Source: Streptomyces sp. NBC_00271
Lineage (GTDB): Bacteria > Actinomycetota > Actinomycetes > Streptomycetales > Streptomycetaceae
Direction of reading: 5' to 3'
Length of the DNA: 64,000 nucleotides
Assembly (NCBI RefSeq): GCF_036178845.1
Contig: NZ_CP108070.1
Span: 248,001-312,000, forward strand
How positions within the stretch are numbered: position 1 is the first letter of the stretch; each line of letters starts with the position of its first letter. Made by a program: the position numbers and the translations under genes. Below the pieces are notes generated by a model. That model made no database searches, was not told where the DNA came from, and was given only the letters and a program-made list of their open reading frames with translations. Of the stretch, positions 31,867 to 40,671 are shown in pieces.

Positions 31867-34236
31867 TCAGTTCTCCGTTGCGGGACGCAGGACGAGGCTG
31901 ATGTGGGTGCCGCCGAGCGAGGAGCTGTTGATGAGCACCGGCCCCGCCGCCGCCCCGCTTTCCGGGGTGGTCCAGGCGGTGAGGGCGAGGAGGGCGGCCA
32001 TTTGGGCGCCCGCGCCGACCGGTTCGCCCAGGGTCTGTTTGGGGGTGTGCACCGGGCAGCGGGCCTCGGCGGCCAGCCGGCCGGTGGCAAGGGCCTCGGG
32101 GGCATCGGCGCGGGTGAGGCCGGCGGCGTTGGCCCAGATGCCGGTCAGCTCGCCGGGGGTGAGGCCGGCGTGGGTGAGGGCGGCGCGCATGGCGCGCTCG
32201 ACGCCCTCGCCCTGGGCATTCCAGCGGCCGATGCCGGCCGCGTCGCCGGCGGCGCCATGGCCGGCGAACTCGGCCAGGATGCGGGCGCCGCGGGCGCGGG
32301 CGCTGGATTCGCGTTCCAGGACGAGGGCGATGCCGGCCTCGGCCAGGGTGTAGCCGGCGTCGCCGAACAGCGGCAGTTGGCGGTAGGCGGCCAGCACGCC
32401 CGGGGAGAGGTCCTCGACCGCCGGGCACAGCACCGCCTCGGCGCGGTGCTGCAGCAGCAGGTCGTGGGCGACGGTCAGGGCGGAGGCGCCGGCGGCGTGT
32501 CCGGTGGTGACGGTGGAGGTGGGGCCCTTGGCGCCGACGTGCATGGCGACCTGGCCGGCGGCGGCGTTGAAGACGGTGTTGGGGAAGACGGCGGGGCTGC
32601 CGTGGGCGGGGCAGCCGCCCAGCACCGGCAGCAGGAAGTCCTCGATGCTGCGCATCGGGCCCAGTCCGGTGCCCAGGACGACCCCGGTGTGCTCGTCGGC
32701 CTTCAGCCCGGCGTGGGCGAGGGCGGCGCGGCAGGCGGCGACGGCGAGCTGGGAGAGGCGGTCCATGCGGCGCCGGTCGCGGGCGCCGATGTGGGCGGCG
32801 GGGTCGAAGACGGCGCGGGCCACGCGCAGGCCGTCCTCGTCGGTGCCCAGCCGCCGCCCCTGCCGCCAGGCCTCCCACAGCGCCTTCAGGCCGTCGCCGG
32901 CGGGGGTCAGGGCGGCGCCCCCGGTGATGACGACCTTCTCGGCGGCGGGCGGGGCGGGGACGGTGAAGCGCCGTCCCGAGGGCCAGCCGAAGGCGACGCA
33001 GGCATTCGCGCCGGCGAAGGCGAAGTTGTTGGACAGGGCGGCGTTCATGGCCAGTTCGCGGCCGGTGTCGGGGACCGCGTCCAGGCCGCACTTGGGGTCG
33101 GTGCCGGTGAAGTTGGCGGTCGGCGGGGCGATCTGTTCGACCAGGGCCTTGACGGTGACGATGGCCTCGACCGCGCCGGCCGCGCCCAGCAGGTGGCCGA
33201 TCATCGACTTGGAGCTGCTCAGGGCGGTCTTCTGGGCGGCCTCGCCGAACGCGGCGCGCACCGCGTTGGACTCGGCGGAGTCGTTCTTGGGGGTGCCGGT
33301 GCCGTGGCCGTTGATGTAGCCGACGTCCCCCGGGGTGATGCCGGCGGCCTTCAGGGCGCCGCGGATGGCGCGGGCGGCGCCCTCGCCCTCGGGGTGCGGG
33401 GCGGTGGCGTGGTAGCCGTCGGCGGACAGGCCGTAGCCGAGGACCTCCGCCAGGACGGGGGCGCCCGCGGCGCGGGCCACCGACTCCTCGGCCAGCACCA
33501 GCATGCCCGCGCCCTCGCCCAGGGACAGCCCGTCGCGGTCCTTGGAGTAGGGGGCGGCGGGTTTGGCGGACAGTGACTGGAGGCTGGTGAAGCCGGCGAA
33601 CGCGGTCTCGGTGAAGGCGTCGCTGCCGCCGGCGAGCATCGCGTCCGCGCGGCCCGCGGCGATCGCCTCGGCGGCGTGCGCGATGGCGTGCGCGCCCGAG
33701 GCGCAGGCGGTGTTGACGGACAGGGCGGGCCCCTTGAGGGCGAAGGCGGCGCTGAGTGCCTCGGCGATGGCCTGCGGCGGGACCAGCAGGTAGTGCAGGG
33801 CGTCATCGGGCAGGGTGGTGCCCTCGCGGCTGCGGCGGGCGAGTTTCTCGGCGCTGCGCAGGCCGCCGTTGCAGGAGCCGAACGCCACCCCCCAGCGTTC
33901 GGCGGGCAGGCCCGCGAGGCCCGCCTGATGGAGGGCTTCGGCGGCGGCGGTCAGCGCGAAGTCGGCGGCCGGTTCCCGCTCGCTGCCGCCGAAGGCGGCC
34001 AGGTAGTCGTAGGCGGGCCGGGGCAGGGGGGGCACTTCGCCGCCGATGGCCGTGCCGTAGCCGTCCATCGGCATGCCGGTGACCGGGCCGATGGCCGAAT
34101 GCCCGGCCCGGATGCCCTCCCACAGCGCGGCGGCGCCCTCGCCCTGGGCGGTCACGGCGCCGACACCGCAGACCACCACGGTCCGGGGCCGGGCCGCGGT
34201 GTCCGGCCGTACGGCGCGGTCGTGGACGTCGGTCAT
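31867..34236 (-). CDS. fused ketosynthase-chain length factor protein (KS-CLF)
   Basis: A 789-residue protein from ATG 34236 with two full ketosynthase folds. Domain 1 (about 18-415) has an intact triad: Cys178 in NTACASGAH, His in NGHGTGTPKND, His in KSMIGHLLGAAG. Domain 2 (about 430-785) has TTGHAAGAS where the Cys motif should be and lacks both His motifs, so it is CLF-like. Type II systems normally encode KS and CLF separately. The fusion fixes a 1:1 heterodimer in one chain. The reading frame is continuous and the linker Pro-rich (RRFTVPAPPAAEK), so it is not an assembly artefact. It lies 44 bp downstream of the 34281 KS-like gene. Confidence 0.88.
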   Translation of the reverse strand: MTDVHDRAVRPDTAARPRTVVVCGVGAVTAQGEGAAALWEGIRAGHSAIGPVTGMPMDGYGTAIGGEVPPLPRPAYDYLAAFGGSEREPAADFALTAAAEALHQAGLAGLPAERWGVAFGSCNGGLRSAEKLARRSREGTTLPDDALHYLLVPPQAIAEALSAAFALKGPALSVNTACASGAHAIAHAAEAIAAGRADAMLAGGSDAFTETAFAGFTSLQSLSAKPAAPYSKDRDGLSLGEGAGMLVLAEESVARAAGAPVLAEVLGYGLSADGYHATAPHPEGEGAARAIRGALKAAGITPGDVGYINGHGTGTPKNDSAESNAVRAAFGEAAQKTALSSSKSMIGHLLGAAGAVEAIVTVKALVEQIAPPTANFTGTDPKCGLDAVPDTGRELAMNAALSNNFAFAGANACVAFGWPSGRRFTVPAPPAAEKVVITGGAALTPAGDGLKALWEAWRQGRRLGTDEDGLRVARAVFDPAAHIGARDRRRMDRLSQLAVAACRAALAHAGLKADEHTGVVLGTGLGPMRSIEDFLLPVLGGCPAHGSPAVFPNTVFNAAAGQVAMHVGAKGPTSTVTTGHAAGASALTVAHDLLLQHRAEAVLCPAVEDLSPGVLAAYRQLPLFGDAGYTLAEAGIALVLERESSARARGARILAEFAGHGAAGDAAGIGRWNAQGEGVERAMRAALTHAGLTPGELTGIWANAAGLTRADAPEALATGRLAAEARCPVHTPKQTLGEPVGAGAQMAALLALTAWTTPESGAAAGPVLINSSSLGGTHISLVLRPATEN

Positions 34237-34280
34237 GGCCGCACTCCTTTCGGATAGGGCGGGTGTTGCGGGTATGCCGG

Positions 34281-35570
34281 TCATGAGGTCCGTCCCAGGG
34301 CGAGGGCGACGGCCTGGCCCTCCAGGCCGCGGGCCAGGGCCAGGGCGCTGTCGGGCCGGGTGTGGCGGGGGGTGAGGGGGACGTAGTCGAGGTCGCACTC
34401 GGCGGCGGGGTGGTGCAGGTTGAGGGTGGCGGGCACGGTGCCGCTGTCCAGGGCGAGGGCGGCGACGGCCGCGTTCAGTGCGCCGGCGCCGCCGACGAGG
34501 TGTCCGGTCTGCGGTTTGACGCTGCTGATCTGGGCGGACTTGGCGGCCGTGCCGAGGGCGTCGTGCAGGGCGACGGTCTCGCTGGCGTCGCCCTGCAGGG
34601 TGGCGCAGCCGTGCGCGGCGATGTAGCTGCCGTCGGGGAAGGGCCGTGCGGCATCGGTGAGGGCGCGGCCGATGGCACGGGCCAGGCCGCGGGCGCGGGG
34701 CTGGGGGCTGGGCGGGCGGACGCAGTCGTTGCCGGCGCCGAAGCCGGTGATCTCGGCGTAGCAGCGGGCGCCGCGGGCCAGGGCGTGTTCGCGTTCCTCC
34801 AGGACCAGGAGGGCGGCGCCCTCGCCGAAGACCGAGCCGGAGCGGTCGCGGTCGAAGGGCCTGAAGGCCTCGGCGCCCAGGTCGGTGCGGGTGCTCAGGA
34901 CGCCCAGGCCGTCCATCTTGGACATCGCCCACCAGCCGGTGGCGTCGTCGTAGCCGCCCGCGAGCACGAGGTCGGCCTCGCCGCGGCGTACGGTGCGCAT
35001 GCCCCGGCCGATCGCCATCGCGCCGGAGTCGGCGGTGCCGGCGAAGTAGGCGTTGGCGCCGCGGATGCCGTACTTCTCGGAGATGTGGAAGGCGGCGGCG
35101 GGCTGCAGTCCCTCGACGAAGAACAGCGGGGCGATCACCGAGGAGGCGCTCTGCCCCAGCCGGTGCAGGTCGGGGGTGCCGTCGTCGGCGCGGACGGCCT
35201 GCAGCTGGGCGATGAGCTCGTCCATGCGGGGCATTTCCTTGTTGCTGCCCAGGAACAGGCCCGTGCGGTGGCCCAGGTCGCTCCCGTCGTCCAGGCCCGC
35301 GTCTTGCAGGGCGAGGGTGGCGCCGGCCAGGGCGAGCTGGTCGCCGCGGCACAGCATGCGCAGGGTGCGGCGGGAGGCCCACTGGGCGGGGGTGAAGGAG
35401 GGGATCTCGGCGCCGATGCCGGTGCGCAGCGGGGCGGGGTCGTAGGCGCGCAGCGGTCCGATGCCGCAGCGGCCCTCCAGCAGGCTGTGCCAGGTCTCGG
35501 CGGCGCTCTGGCCGATCGCGGTCATCAGGCCGATGCCGGTGACCATCACGCGGCGGCGCTGCTCGCTCAT
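34281..35570 (-). CDS. ketosynthase-like protein with Asp at the active-site Cys
   Basis: A 429-residue protein from ATG 35570, which overlaps the dehydratase stop by 4 bp. It has the KS fold, but the nucleophile motif reads AGTADSGAMA, with Asp181 where Cys is expected. The two His motifs are partly kept (IAAHGCATLQGD and KPQTGHLVGGAG). It cannot load an acyl chain as a thioester. Probably the CLF partner of the active KS at 36043, or a decarboxylase-like KS. Its placement between two KS proteins suggests it belongs to a second KS-CLF pair. Confidence 0.82.
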   Translation of the reverse strand: MSEQRRRVMVTGIGLMTAIGQSAAETWHSLLEGRCGIGPLRAYDPAPLRTGIGAEIPSFTPAQWASRRTLRMLCRGDQLALAGATLALQDAGLDDGSDLGHRTGLFLGSNKEMPRMDELIAQLQAVRADDGTPDLHRLGQSASSVIAPLFFVEGLQPAAAFHISEKYGIRGANAYFAGTADSGAMAIGRGMRTVRRGEADLVLAGGYDDATGWWAMSKMDGLGVLSTRTDLGAEAFRPFDRDRSGSVFGEGAALLVLEEREHALARGARCYAEITGFGAGNDCVRPPSPQPRARGLARAIGRALTDAARPFPDGSYIAAHGCATLQGDASETVALHDALGTAAKSAQISSVKPQTGHLVGGAGALNAAVAALALDSGTVPATLNLHHPAAECDLDYVPLTPRHTRPDSALALARGLEGQAVALALGRTS

Positions 35571-36046
35571 GCTGTGCCCTCCCGGGTCGTCTCGTCGCTG
35601 ACCAGGGCCAGGACGCGGGCGGTGGCGACCACCCGGCCGCCGGCCCGGGCGGTGGCCCGGCACTCGGTGCGGTGCGGGCCGTGAGCGGTCACCTCGACGC
35701 TGAGGTGGACCTGGTCGCCGGGGCCGACGAAGTGCGTGAAGCGCACGCCGCGCACGGCGGCCAGGCGCCAGGTGCCGGGGCCCGCGGCCCTACGGGCGAG
35801 CGCGGCCATGCTCTCCAGCAGCAGCACGCCGGGCAGCACGGGGTGGCGCGGGAAGTGGTCGGTGAAGCAGGTCAGGGTGGCGGGCACGTTGCGCACGGCC
35901 GCCGCCCGCTCGCCGACGACGGCCTCCAGCAGCCGGTCGAACCCGCCCAGCCCGCCGCCGGGCACCGCGGCGGCCGTGACGGTCGTGGAGCCCACGCCGG
36001 AGACAGGGGTGGGGGTGGGTCCCGCGGCGGGGACGGTGGTGGTCAT
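35567..36046 (-). CDS. FabZ/ApeI-type hotdog 3-hydroxyacyl-ACP dehydratase
   Basis: A 159-residue protein from ATG 36046. A Pro/Thr-rich N-terminus of about 30 residues precedes the hotdog domain with DHFPRHPVLPGVLLLESMAAL, which contains the catalytic His and the PG turn of FabZ. It dehydrates the beta-hydroxyacyl intermediate to a trans-enoyl unit. No enoyl reductase is found in the window, so the chain should keep its double bonds. It overlaps both neighbours by 4 bp (ATGA), a tight translational cassette with the KS genes. Confidence 0.85.
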   Translation of the reverse strand: MTTTVPAAGPTPTPVSGVGSTTVTAAAVPGGGLGGFDRLLEAVVGERAAAVRNVPATLTCFTDHFPRHPVLPGVLLLESMAALARRAAGPGTWRLAAVRGVRFTHFVGPGDQVHLSVEVTAHGPHRTECRATARAGGRVVATARVLALVSDETTREGTA

Positions 36047-37320
36047 GTGTCCTCCCGCGGGGCGCCGACGACGAGGCTGGTGTTGCTGCCGCCGAACGCG
36101 AACGCGTTGATCAGGGCCGCCGCCACCGGCATCGGGCGGGCGGTGTGCGGTACGTAGTCGAGGTCCAGGCCGCGGTCGGGCCGCTCGAGGTTGACGGTGG
36201 GCGGGACCAGGGAGTGGCGGATCGCGCCGAGCGCGGCCAGCACGCCCAGGCCCAGGCTGGCGGAGGTGAGGTGGCCGGCCATCGACTTGGGGGCGCTGAC
36301 CACCAGACGGCGGGCGTCGTCGGCGAAGACCTTCTTGATGGCGACCGTCTCGGACTGGTCGTTGCCGTGGGTGCTGGTGCCGTGCGCGACGACGTAGTCG
36401 ATGCCGGCGGTGCCCAGCCCGGATTCGCCGATCGCCGCCTCCATGGCCTGGACGGCGCCGGAGCCGTCCGGCGGGGAGTCGGTGATGCGCCAGGCGTTGA
36501 GGGTGGAGCCGTAGCCGAGGACCTCGCCCAGGACGGGCGCGCCGCGCTCGCGGGCGGCGTCGAGGTCTTCCAGGACGACGGCGACGGCGCCCTCGCCGAT
36601 CACGAAGCCGGAGCGGTCGGCGTCGAAGGGCCGCGAGGCGTGCTCGGGATCGTCGTTGTGACGGTCGGTCAGCGCGCCCAGCAGGCTGAAGCCGAGCAGG
36701 TCGAGCCAAGTGGTCAGGGAGTCGTAGCCGCCGGCGACCATCAGGCGGGCGTCGCCCTCCTGGATGGCGCGGTAGGCCTCCCCAATGGCGTGCCCGGAGC
36801 CGGAGCAGGCGGTGGAGATCCCGATCATCGGCCCGGTCGCGGACATCATCCGGGCCATCGCGCTGAGCGGCACGTTCTGGTCGTCGGTGAGGGTGACGGC
36901 CGGCGGGTGGCACAAGAACGCGTCCGCGCGGCCGGTGGTGGCACGCAGGTGGCCGACGTCCAGGAGGGCCTGCAGCTCGGGGCGGCCGACGCTCGCGCCC
37001 ATCGCCACCCCGCGCTCGCCGAAGTCGTACACCTCCTCCCCCAGGTCCTCGGCCCGCGCGGAGCGCAGCGCCTCCCAGGCGGCCGCGACACCGAACAGGC
37101 CCACCCGGGAGAGGTGTTTGCGCCCGATGCGGGCCGGGATCGCCGCGGCCGGGTCGAAGTCCTTGACCTGGGCGGCGATCCGCACCGGGAAGCCGGCCGC
37201 GTCGAAGGTGGTCAGCGGCCCGACGCCGCTGCGGCCGGCGGCCAGGCCCTGCCAGGTGGCGGCGGCGTCGTTGCCCAGCGGGGTGACGGCGCCGACGCCG
37301 GTGATGGCTACTCGGGTCAT
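36043..37320 (-). CDS. ketosynthase alpha (active KS) of a dissociated reducing PKS
   Basis: A 425-residue FabF-like protein from ATG 37320. The triad is complete: Cys172 in ISTACSGSGHA, His in VAHGTSTHGND and His in KSMAGHLTSAS. It should perform decarboxylative Claisen condensation on ACP-bound malonyl units, paired with the Cys-less 34281 protein or the fused KS-CLF. Its start codon is the insertion site of element G. Without the element it would overlap the upstream dehydratase gene (ATGA). Translation now starts from GGAGG supplied by the element edge. Confidence 0.92.
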   Translation of the reverse strand: MTRVAITGVGAVTPLGNDAAATWQGLAAGRSGVGPLTTFDAAGFPVRIAAQVKDFDPAAAIPARIGRKHLSRVGLFGVAAAWEALRSARAEDLGEEVYDFGERGVAMGASVGRPELQALLDVGHLRATTGRADAFLCHPPAVTLTDDQNVPLSAMARMMSATGPMIGISTACSGSGHAIGEAYRAIQEGDARLMVAGGYDSLTTWLDLLGFSLLGALTDRHNDDPEHASRPFDADRSGFVIGEGAVAVVLEDLDAARERGAPVLGEVLGYGSTLNAWRITDSPPDGSGAVQAMEAAIGESGLGTAGIDYVVAHGTSTHGNDQSETVAIKKVFADDARRLVVSAPKSMAGHLTSASLGLGVLAALGAIRHSLVPPTVNLERPDRGLDLDYVPHTARPMPVAAALINAFAFGGSNTSLVVGAPREDT

Positions 37321-38696
37321 CTGATCCCTCCGTGGATGCTCCGCCCTTCAGAGCGGAGACGGACTCCTGCGGAGCAGGGCAGGGAAGGACGATTCGCCGT
37401 CAGGGCGGATCGTCCTTCGCGGCCAACTTCCCGCGGATAGTCACGAGTTGATGCGATAGTTTGTGAGTTGTGAGCACTCACGTGAAGCGGGCGTTCAAGT
37501 ACCGCTTCTGTCCGACGGATGCGCAGGCAGCGGAGCTGTCGCGCACGTTCGGGTGTGTGCGGAAGGTCTACAACATGGCGCTCGCCGCCCGTACCGAGGC
37601 GTGGGCGCGGCAGGAGCGGGTCAACTACAACGCCACCTCCGCGATGCTGACGGCGTGGAAGAAGACCGAGGATCTGGCTTACCTGAACGAGGTGTCCTCG
37701 GTCCCCCTCCAGCAGGCGCTGCGGCACCTGCAGACGGCGTTCACCCATTTCTTCGGCAAGCGGGCGAAGTACCCGCGTTTCAAGTCGCGCAAGACGTCGC
37801 GCAGGAGTGCGGAGTACACCTCCAGCGCATTCCGCTTCCGCGACGGGAAACTGACACTGGCGAAGATGACCGAACCGCTGGACATCGTGTGGTCGAGGCC
37901 ACTGCCCGAGGACATGGCCCCGTCCACCGTGACGGTCTCGCAGGACAGCGCGGGCCGCTGGTTCGTCTCCCTGCTGTGCGACGACCCGTCCGTCAAGCCG
38001 CTCCCGGCCACCGGTCAGGCTGTCGGTGTCGATGTCGGACTGGACCACCTGCTGACCCTCTCCACCGGAGAGAAGATCGCCAACCCCCGGCACGAGCGCC
38101 GTGACCGCACCCGCCTCGCCAAGGCCCAGCGCAAACTTGCCCGCAAGGCCGGGGGCGACGGCGCCAACCGCAGGAAGGCCCGGCTGAAGGTCGCGAAGAT
38201 CCATGCCCGGATCGCTGACCGGCGCCGCGACACGCTGCACAAGCTGACCACTCGGCTCGTTCGTGAAAACCAAACGATCGTGATCGAGGACCTGACCGTG
38301 CGCAACATGGTCAGAAACCACCGGCTCGCCCGCTCCATCAGCGACGCGGCGTGGAGCGAGTTCCGGAGCATGCTGGAGTACAAGACCGCCTGGTACGGGC
38401 GCGAAGTGATCGCCGTGGACCGGTGGTTCCCCTCCTCCAGGCTGTGCTCCTCCTGCAACACCCTGCAGGACAAGATGCCGCTGCACGTCCGCACCTGGAC
38501 GTGCGACTGCGGCGTGACCCACGACCGCGACGTGAACGCGGCGCACAACCTTCTGGCCGCCGGGCTGGCGGTGACAGTCTGTGGAGCTGGCGTAAGACCT
38601 CAACGGAGTACTCCGGACGGGCAGTCGGCAACGAAGCAGAAACCCTCACGGCGCGAGCCGTAAGAATCCCCTCCCTTCAGGAAGGGGCGAAGTCAA
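37321..38696 (+). mobile_element. IS200/IS605-type TnpB element G inside the PKS operon
   Basis: A 1376-bp element. The left end begins after CAT (antisense ATG of the KS) with CTGATCCCTCCGTGG and the hairpin CTCCGCCCTTCAGAGCGGAG. The right end has the CCCCTCCCTTCAGGAAGGGG hairpin and ends GTCAA. The native junction of the two PKS genes can be rebuilt by removing it. No tnpA present. Confidence 0.85.
37470..38663 (+). CDS. tnpB: TnpB RNA-guided nuclease homologue
   Basis: A 397-residue protein from GTG 37470. Its N-terminus, (V)STHVKRAFKYRFCPTDAQAAEL, is nearly identical to that of the truncated copy at 48943. The RuvC residues are intact (VGVDVGLDHLL, IVIEDLTVRNM, HDRDVNAAHN), as is the zinc ribbon CSSC ... 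CDC. The 3' end of the gene overlaps the right-end RNA region. Elements B, C and H share its ends, so this is the only intact nuclease of that lineage in the window and could serve them in trans. Confidence 0.93.
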   Translation: MSTHVKRAFKYRFCPTDAQAAELSRTFGCVRKVYNMALAARTEAWARQERVNYNATSAMLTAWKKTEDLAYLNEVSSVPLQQALRHLQTAFTHFFGKRAKYPRFKSRKTSRRSAEYTSSAFRFRDGKLTLAKMTEPLDIVWSRPLPEDMAPSTVTVSQDSAGRWFVSLLCDDPSVKPLPATGQAVGVDVGLDHLLTLSTGEKIANPRHERRDRTRLAKAQRKLARKAGGDGANRRKARLKVAKIHARIADRRRDTLHKLTTRLVRENQTIVIEDLTVRNMVRNHRLARSISDAAWSEFRSMLEYKTAWYGREVIAVDRWFPSSRLCSSCNTLQDKMPLHVRTWTCDCGVTHDRDVNAAHNLLAAGLAVTVCGAGVRPQRSTPDGQSATKQKPSRREP

Positions 38697-39145
38697 CCCA
38701 CCGGCCCCCCGCCCTGCAGCTGGTGCGCCATGCGCCGGGTGGCGGCCGGGTCGTCGAGGCGTTCGGCGTCGATGAGCGCGCACAGGATGCCGCTCGCCTC
38801 CAGGACGTTCTCGCCGTCCACGGTGACGGTGCCGTCCAGCAGGGCGGCCTCCTCGGTCATCGACTCGACGGTGGCGTGCATGCGCAGCACCTCGCCGGGG
38901 CGCACCGGGCGGTGCGCGGTGGCCTCGCCGACCGCCAGCAGCGCGGCGCGCCGCTGGTGGTCGGTGGAGAGCATGATCAGCCAGGTGGCGGACTGGCACA
39001 GGGCCTCCAGGGCCAGCCCGAAGGGCAGCGCGGGTCCGGCGCCGGTGTCCTGCCAGTAGGTCTCCCCGGCGGAGGTGACCTTGCGCGCGGTGATGTGCTC
39101 ACGGGGCGCGCAGGTCTCGATCCGGTCGATCAGATGGAATCGCAT
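38693..39145 (-). CDS. hotdog-fold dehydratase-like protein
   Basis: A 150-residue protein from ATG 39145. Its hotdog core resembles FabA/FabZ: LPFGLALEALCQSATWLIML, with the conserved Glu of the central helix, then RPVRPGEVLRMHATVES. The His of the HFPGHP motif is not present, so it may depend on a partner (as DH heterodimers do) or act as an isomerase or thioesterase. In polyene-forming type II PKSs two DH-like subunits often form a heterodimer, and 35567 would be the other. Its stop codon TGA is completed by the first base of element G. Confidence 0.75.
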   Translation of the reverse strand: MRFHLIDRIETCAPREHITARKVTSAGETYWQDTGAGPALPFGLALEALCQSATWLIMLSTDHQRRAALLAVGEATAHRPVRPGEVLRMHATVESMTEEAALLDGTVTVDGENVLEASGILCALIDAERLDDPAATRRMAHQLQGGGPVG

Positions 39146-39178
39146 CGTCGTCTCTTCTCCCGTTCCCTCACGCGTCCG

Positions 39179-39946
39179 TTACGGGCGGCCGATGCCCAGT
39201 TGGGCGGAGAACCCGCCGTCCACGCAGAGCAGTTCGCCGGTGGTGTAGCCGGAGTCGGGGCCGGCCAGGAACACCGCGGCCGCGGCGACCTGGCCGGTGG
39301 TGGCGAACCGGCGCAGCGGGATCTGCCGCTTGATGCTCTTGCCGCCGTCGCGCTGCAGCACGCCGTCCACGAGTTCGGTCGGGGTGAACCCGGCCAGGAC
39401 CGCGTTGACCCGTATGCCGAAGCGGGCGAGTTCGACGGCGGCGCAGCGGGTGAAGGAGTTCAGCGCGCCCTTGGAGGCCGAGTAGTTGGCCTGGCCGATC
39501 CAGCCGCGTTCGCCCATCGCGGAGGAGATGTTGACGATGGTGGCGTCGCCGCGGGCCATGAACTGTTCCAGGACGGCGTGGGTGCAGTGCCAGGCGCCGC
39601 CGAAGTTGGTCTTCATGACGTTCAGCCAGGCGTCCGGCGGCGCGTCGTAGATGAGGCCGTCGTCGCTGGTGCCCGCGTTGTTGACGAGGATGTCGAGGGG
39701 GCCCAGGAGGCGGGTGGCCTCCTGGACCAGGCGGGCGGCCTGCTGCGGGTCGGCGACGTCGGCGGCGACGGCCGCGGCCCGGCCGCCCGCCGTCTCGATC
39801 TCCTTGACGACCGCGGCGGCGTCCTCCTGGCGGGAGCGGTAGTTGACGGCGACGGCCGCCCCCTGCTCGGCCAGGGCCAGGGCGATGGCCCGGCCGATGC
39901 CGCGTGAGGCACCGGTGACCAGGGCGGTGCGGTCCTTCAGCTTCAT
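39179..39946 (-). CDS. FabG-type 3-ketoacyl-ACP reductase
   Basis: A 255-residue classical short-chain dehydrogenase. It has TGASRGIG at the cofactor site, NNAG, the catalytic Ser in VNISSAMG, and YSASK with Tyr and Lys. It reduces the beta-keto group in each elongation round of the reducing PKS, before dehydration by the hotdog proteins. It lies 33 bp upstream of the 38693 gene in the same operon and downstream of the ACP gene. Confidence 0.92.
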   Translation of the reverse strand: MKLKDRTALVTGASRGIGRAIALALAEQGAAVAVNYRSRQEDAAAVVKEIETAGGRAAAVAADVADPQQAARLVQEATRLLGPLDILVNNAGTSDDGLIYDAPPDAWLNVMKTNFGGAWHCTHAVLEQFMARGDATIVNISSAMGERGWIGQANYSASKGALNSFTRCAAVELARFGIRVNAVLAGFTPTELVDGVLQRDGGKSIKRQIPLRRFATTGQVAAAAVFLAGPDSGYTTGELLCVDGGFSAQLGIGRP

Positions 39947-40081
39947 CTGTCTCTTCCCGTTTCTGCTACGAGGGGGCGGTGGCCGGCCGGGGCCCGCGCG
40001 GGCGGGGGCGGGAGGGGTGGCGGGGGTGCGGGACGCCGTTGGCCCGCACCGCCACCGACCCCGGGGGGAGGGGGTGCGGGT

Positions 40082-40504
40082 TCAGGCGGTGTGCTGGGCC
40101 TCGGCCCGCTCGGTCAGCAGGTCGGTGAGGTTCTGCACGGTGAACAGGCCCAGCACGCCCTCGGCGGTCAGCGGCTCGCTGAGCTGGCTGCGGTCGAACT
40201 GCGGCAGGACCTTCTCCAGGTGGGTGAGGCCGGTGTCGTTGACGACCTCGTTCTCGTCGCCGAACTCCTCGTCGGGGATGCCGCCCTGCAGCAGGGCGGC
40301 GATGTCGGCCACGGTGATCTTCACCTTGGTGGCGCGCTCGATACGGAAGAGGATGTCGAGCAGGTCGATCGACTCGGCACCCAGCTGCCCGAGCAGGGTC
40401 GCCTCGGGCACGGCCTCGGCCTCGTCGATGCCCAGGGCGTCGGCGATGGCGGCCTGGACCGCGGAGAAGTAGTCGGTCGAGGTGGGGGTCAGGGTTTCGG
40501 ACAC
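40082..40504 (-). CDS. acyl carrier protein with C-terminal extension
   Basis: A 140-residue protein. GTG 40504 has AAAGG upstream. The phosphopantetheine Ser lies in GAESIDLLDILFRIE (residues about 43-57). The protein is about 50 residues longer than usual. The extension (TGLTHLEKVLPQFDRSQ, then LGLFTVQNLTDLL) looks helical and may dock the KS or KR partners. It carries the growing chain of the reducing PKS; phosphopantetheinylation is presumably by the PPTase at 55865. Confidence 0.88.
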   Translation of the reverse strand: MSETLTPTSTDYFSAVQAAIADALGIDEAEAVPEATLLGQLGAESIDLLDILFRIERATKVKITVADIAALLQGGIPDEEFGDENEVVNDTGLTHLEKVLPQFDRSQLSEPLTAEGVLGLFTVQNLTDLLTERAEAQHTA

Positions 40505-40567
40505 CGTTGGCTGCCTTTCGATGGGTCGTTCCGCCGGTACCGGCCCGGGGGCCCGCACCGGACGGAC

Positions 40568-40631
40568 GGGAGAGGAAAAAGAAAAGGAAGAGAAGGGAGA
40601 GGAGGGAGAGAAGGGAAGGGGAGAGAGGGGG
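40568..40631. repeat. 64-nt pure purine tract
   Basis: This is an uninterrupted A/G run on the plus strand between the AT and ACP genes. In the mRNA (minus strand) it is a pyrimidine-only leader. Triplex or slipped structures are possible, and it may separate the two cistrons. Confidence 0.8.
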
Positions 40632-40671
40632 CGGGCGGTGGGTGCGGGCCGGGGCGGGTCCGCGCGCCGGG

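Noticed and set aside
31867..35382. longer 1171-residue version of the KS-CLF protein
   Set aside because: The extra N-terminal part is the wrong frame of the 34281 KS gene; ATG 34236 begins a normal KS.
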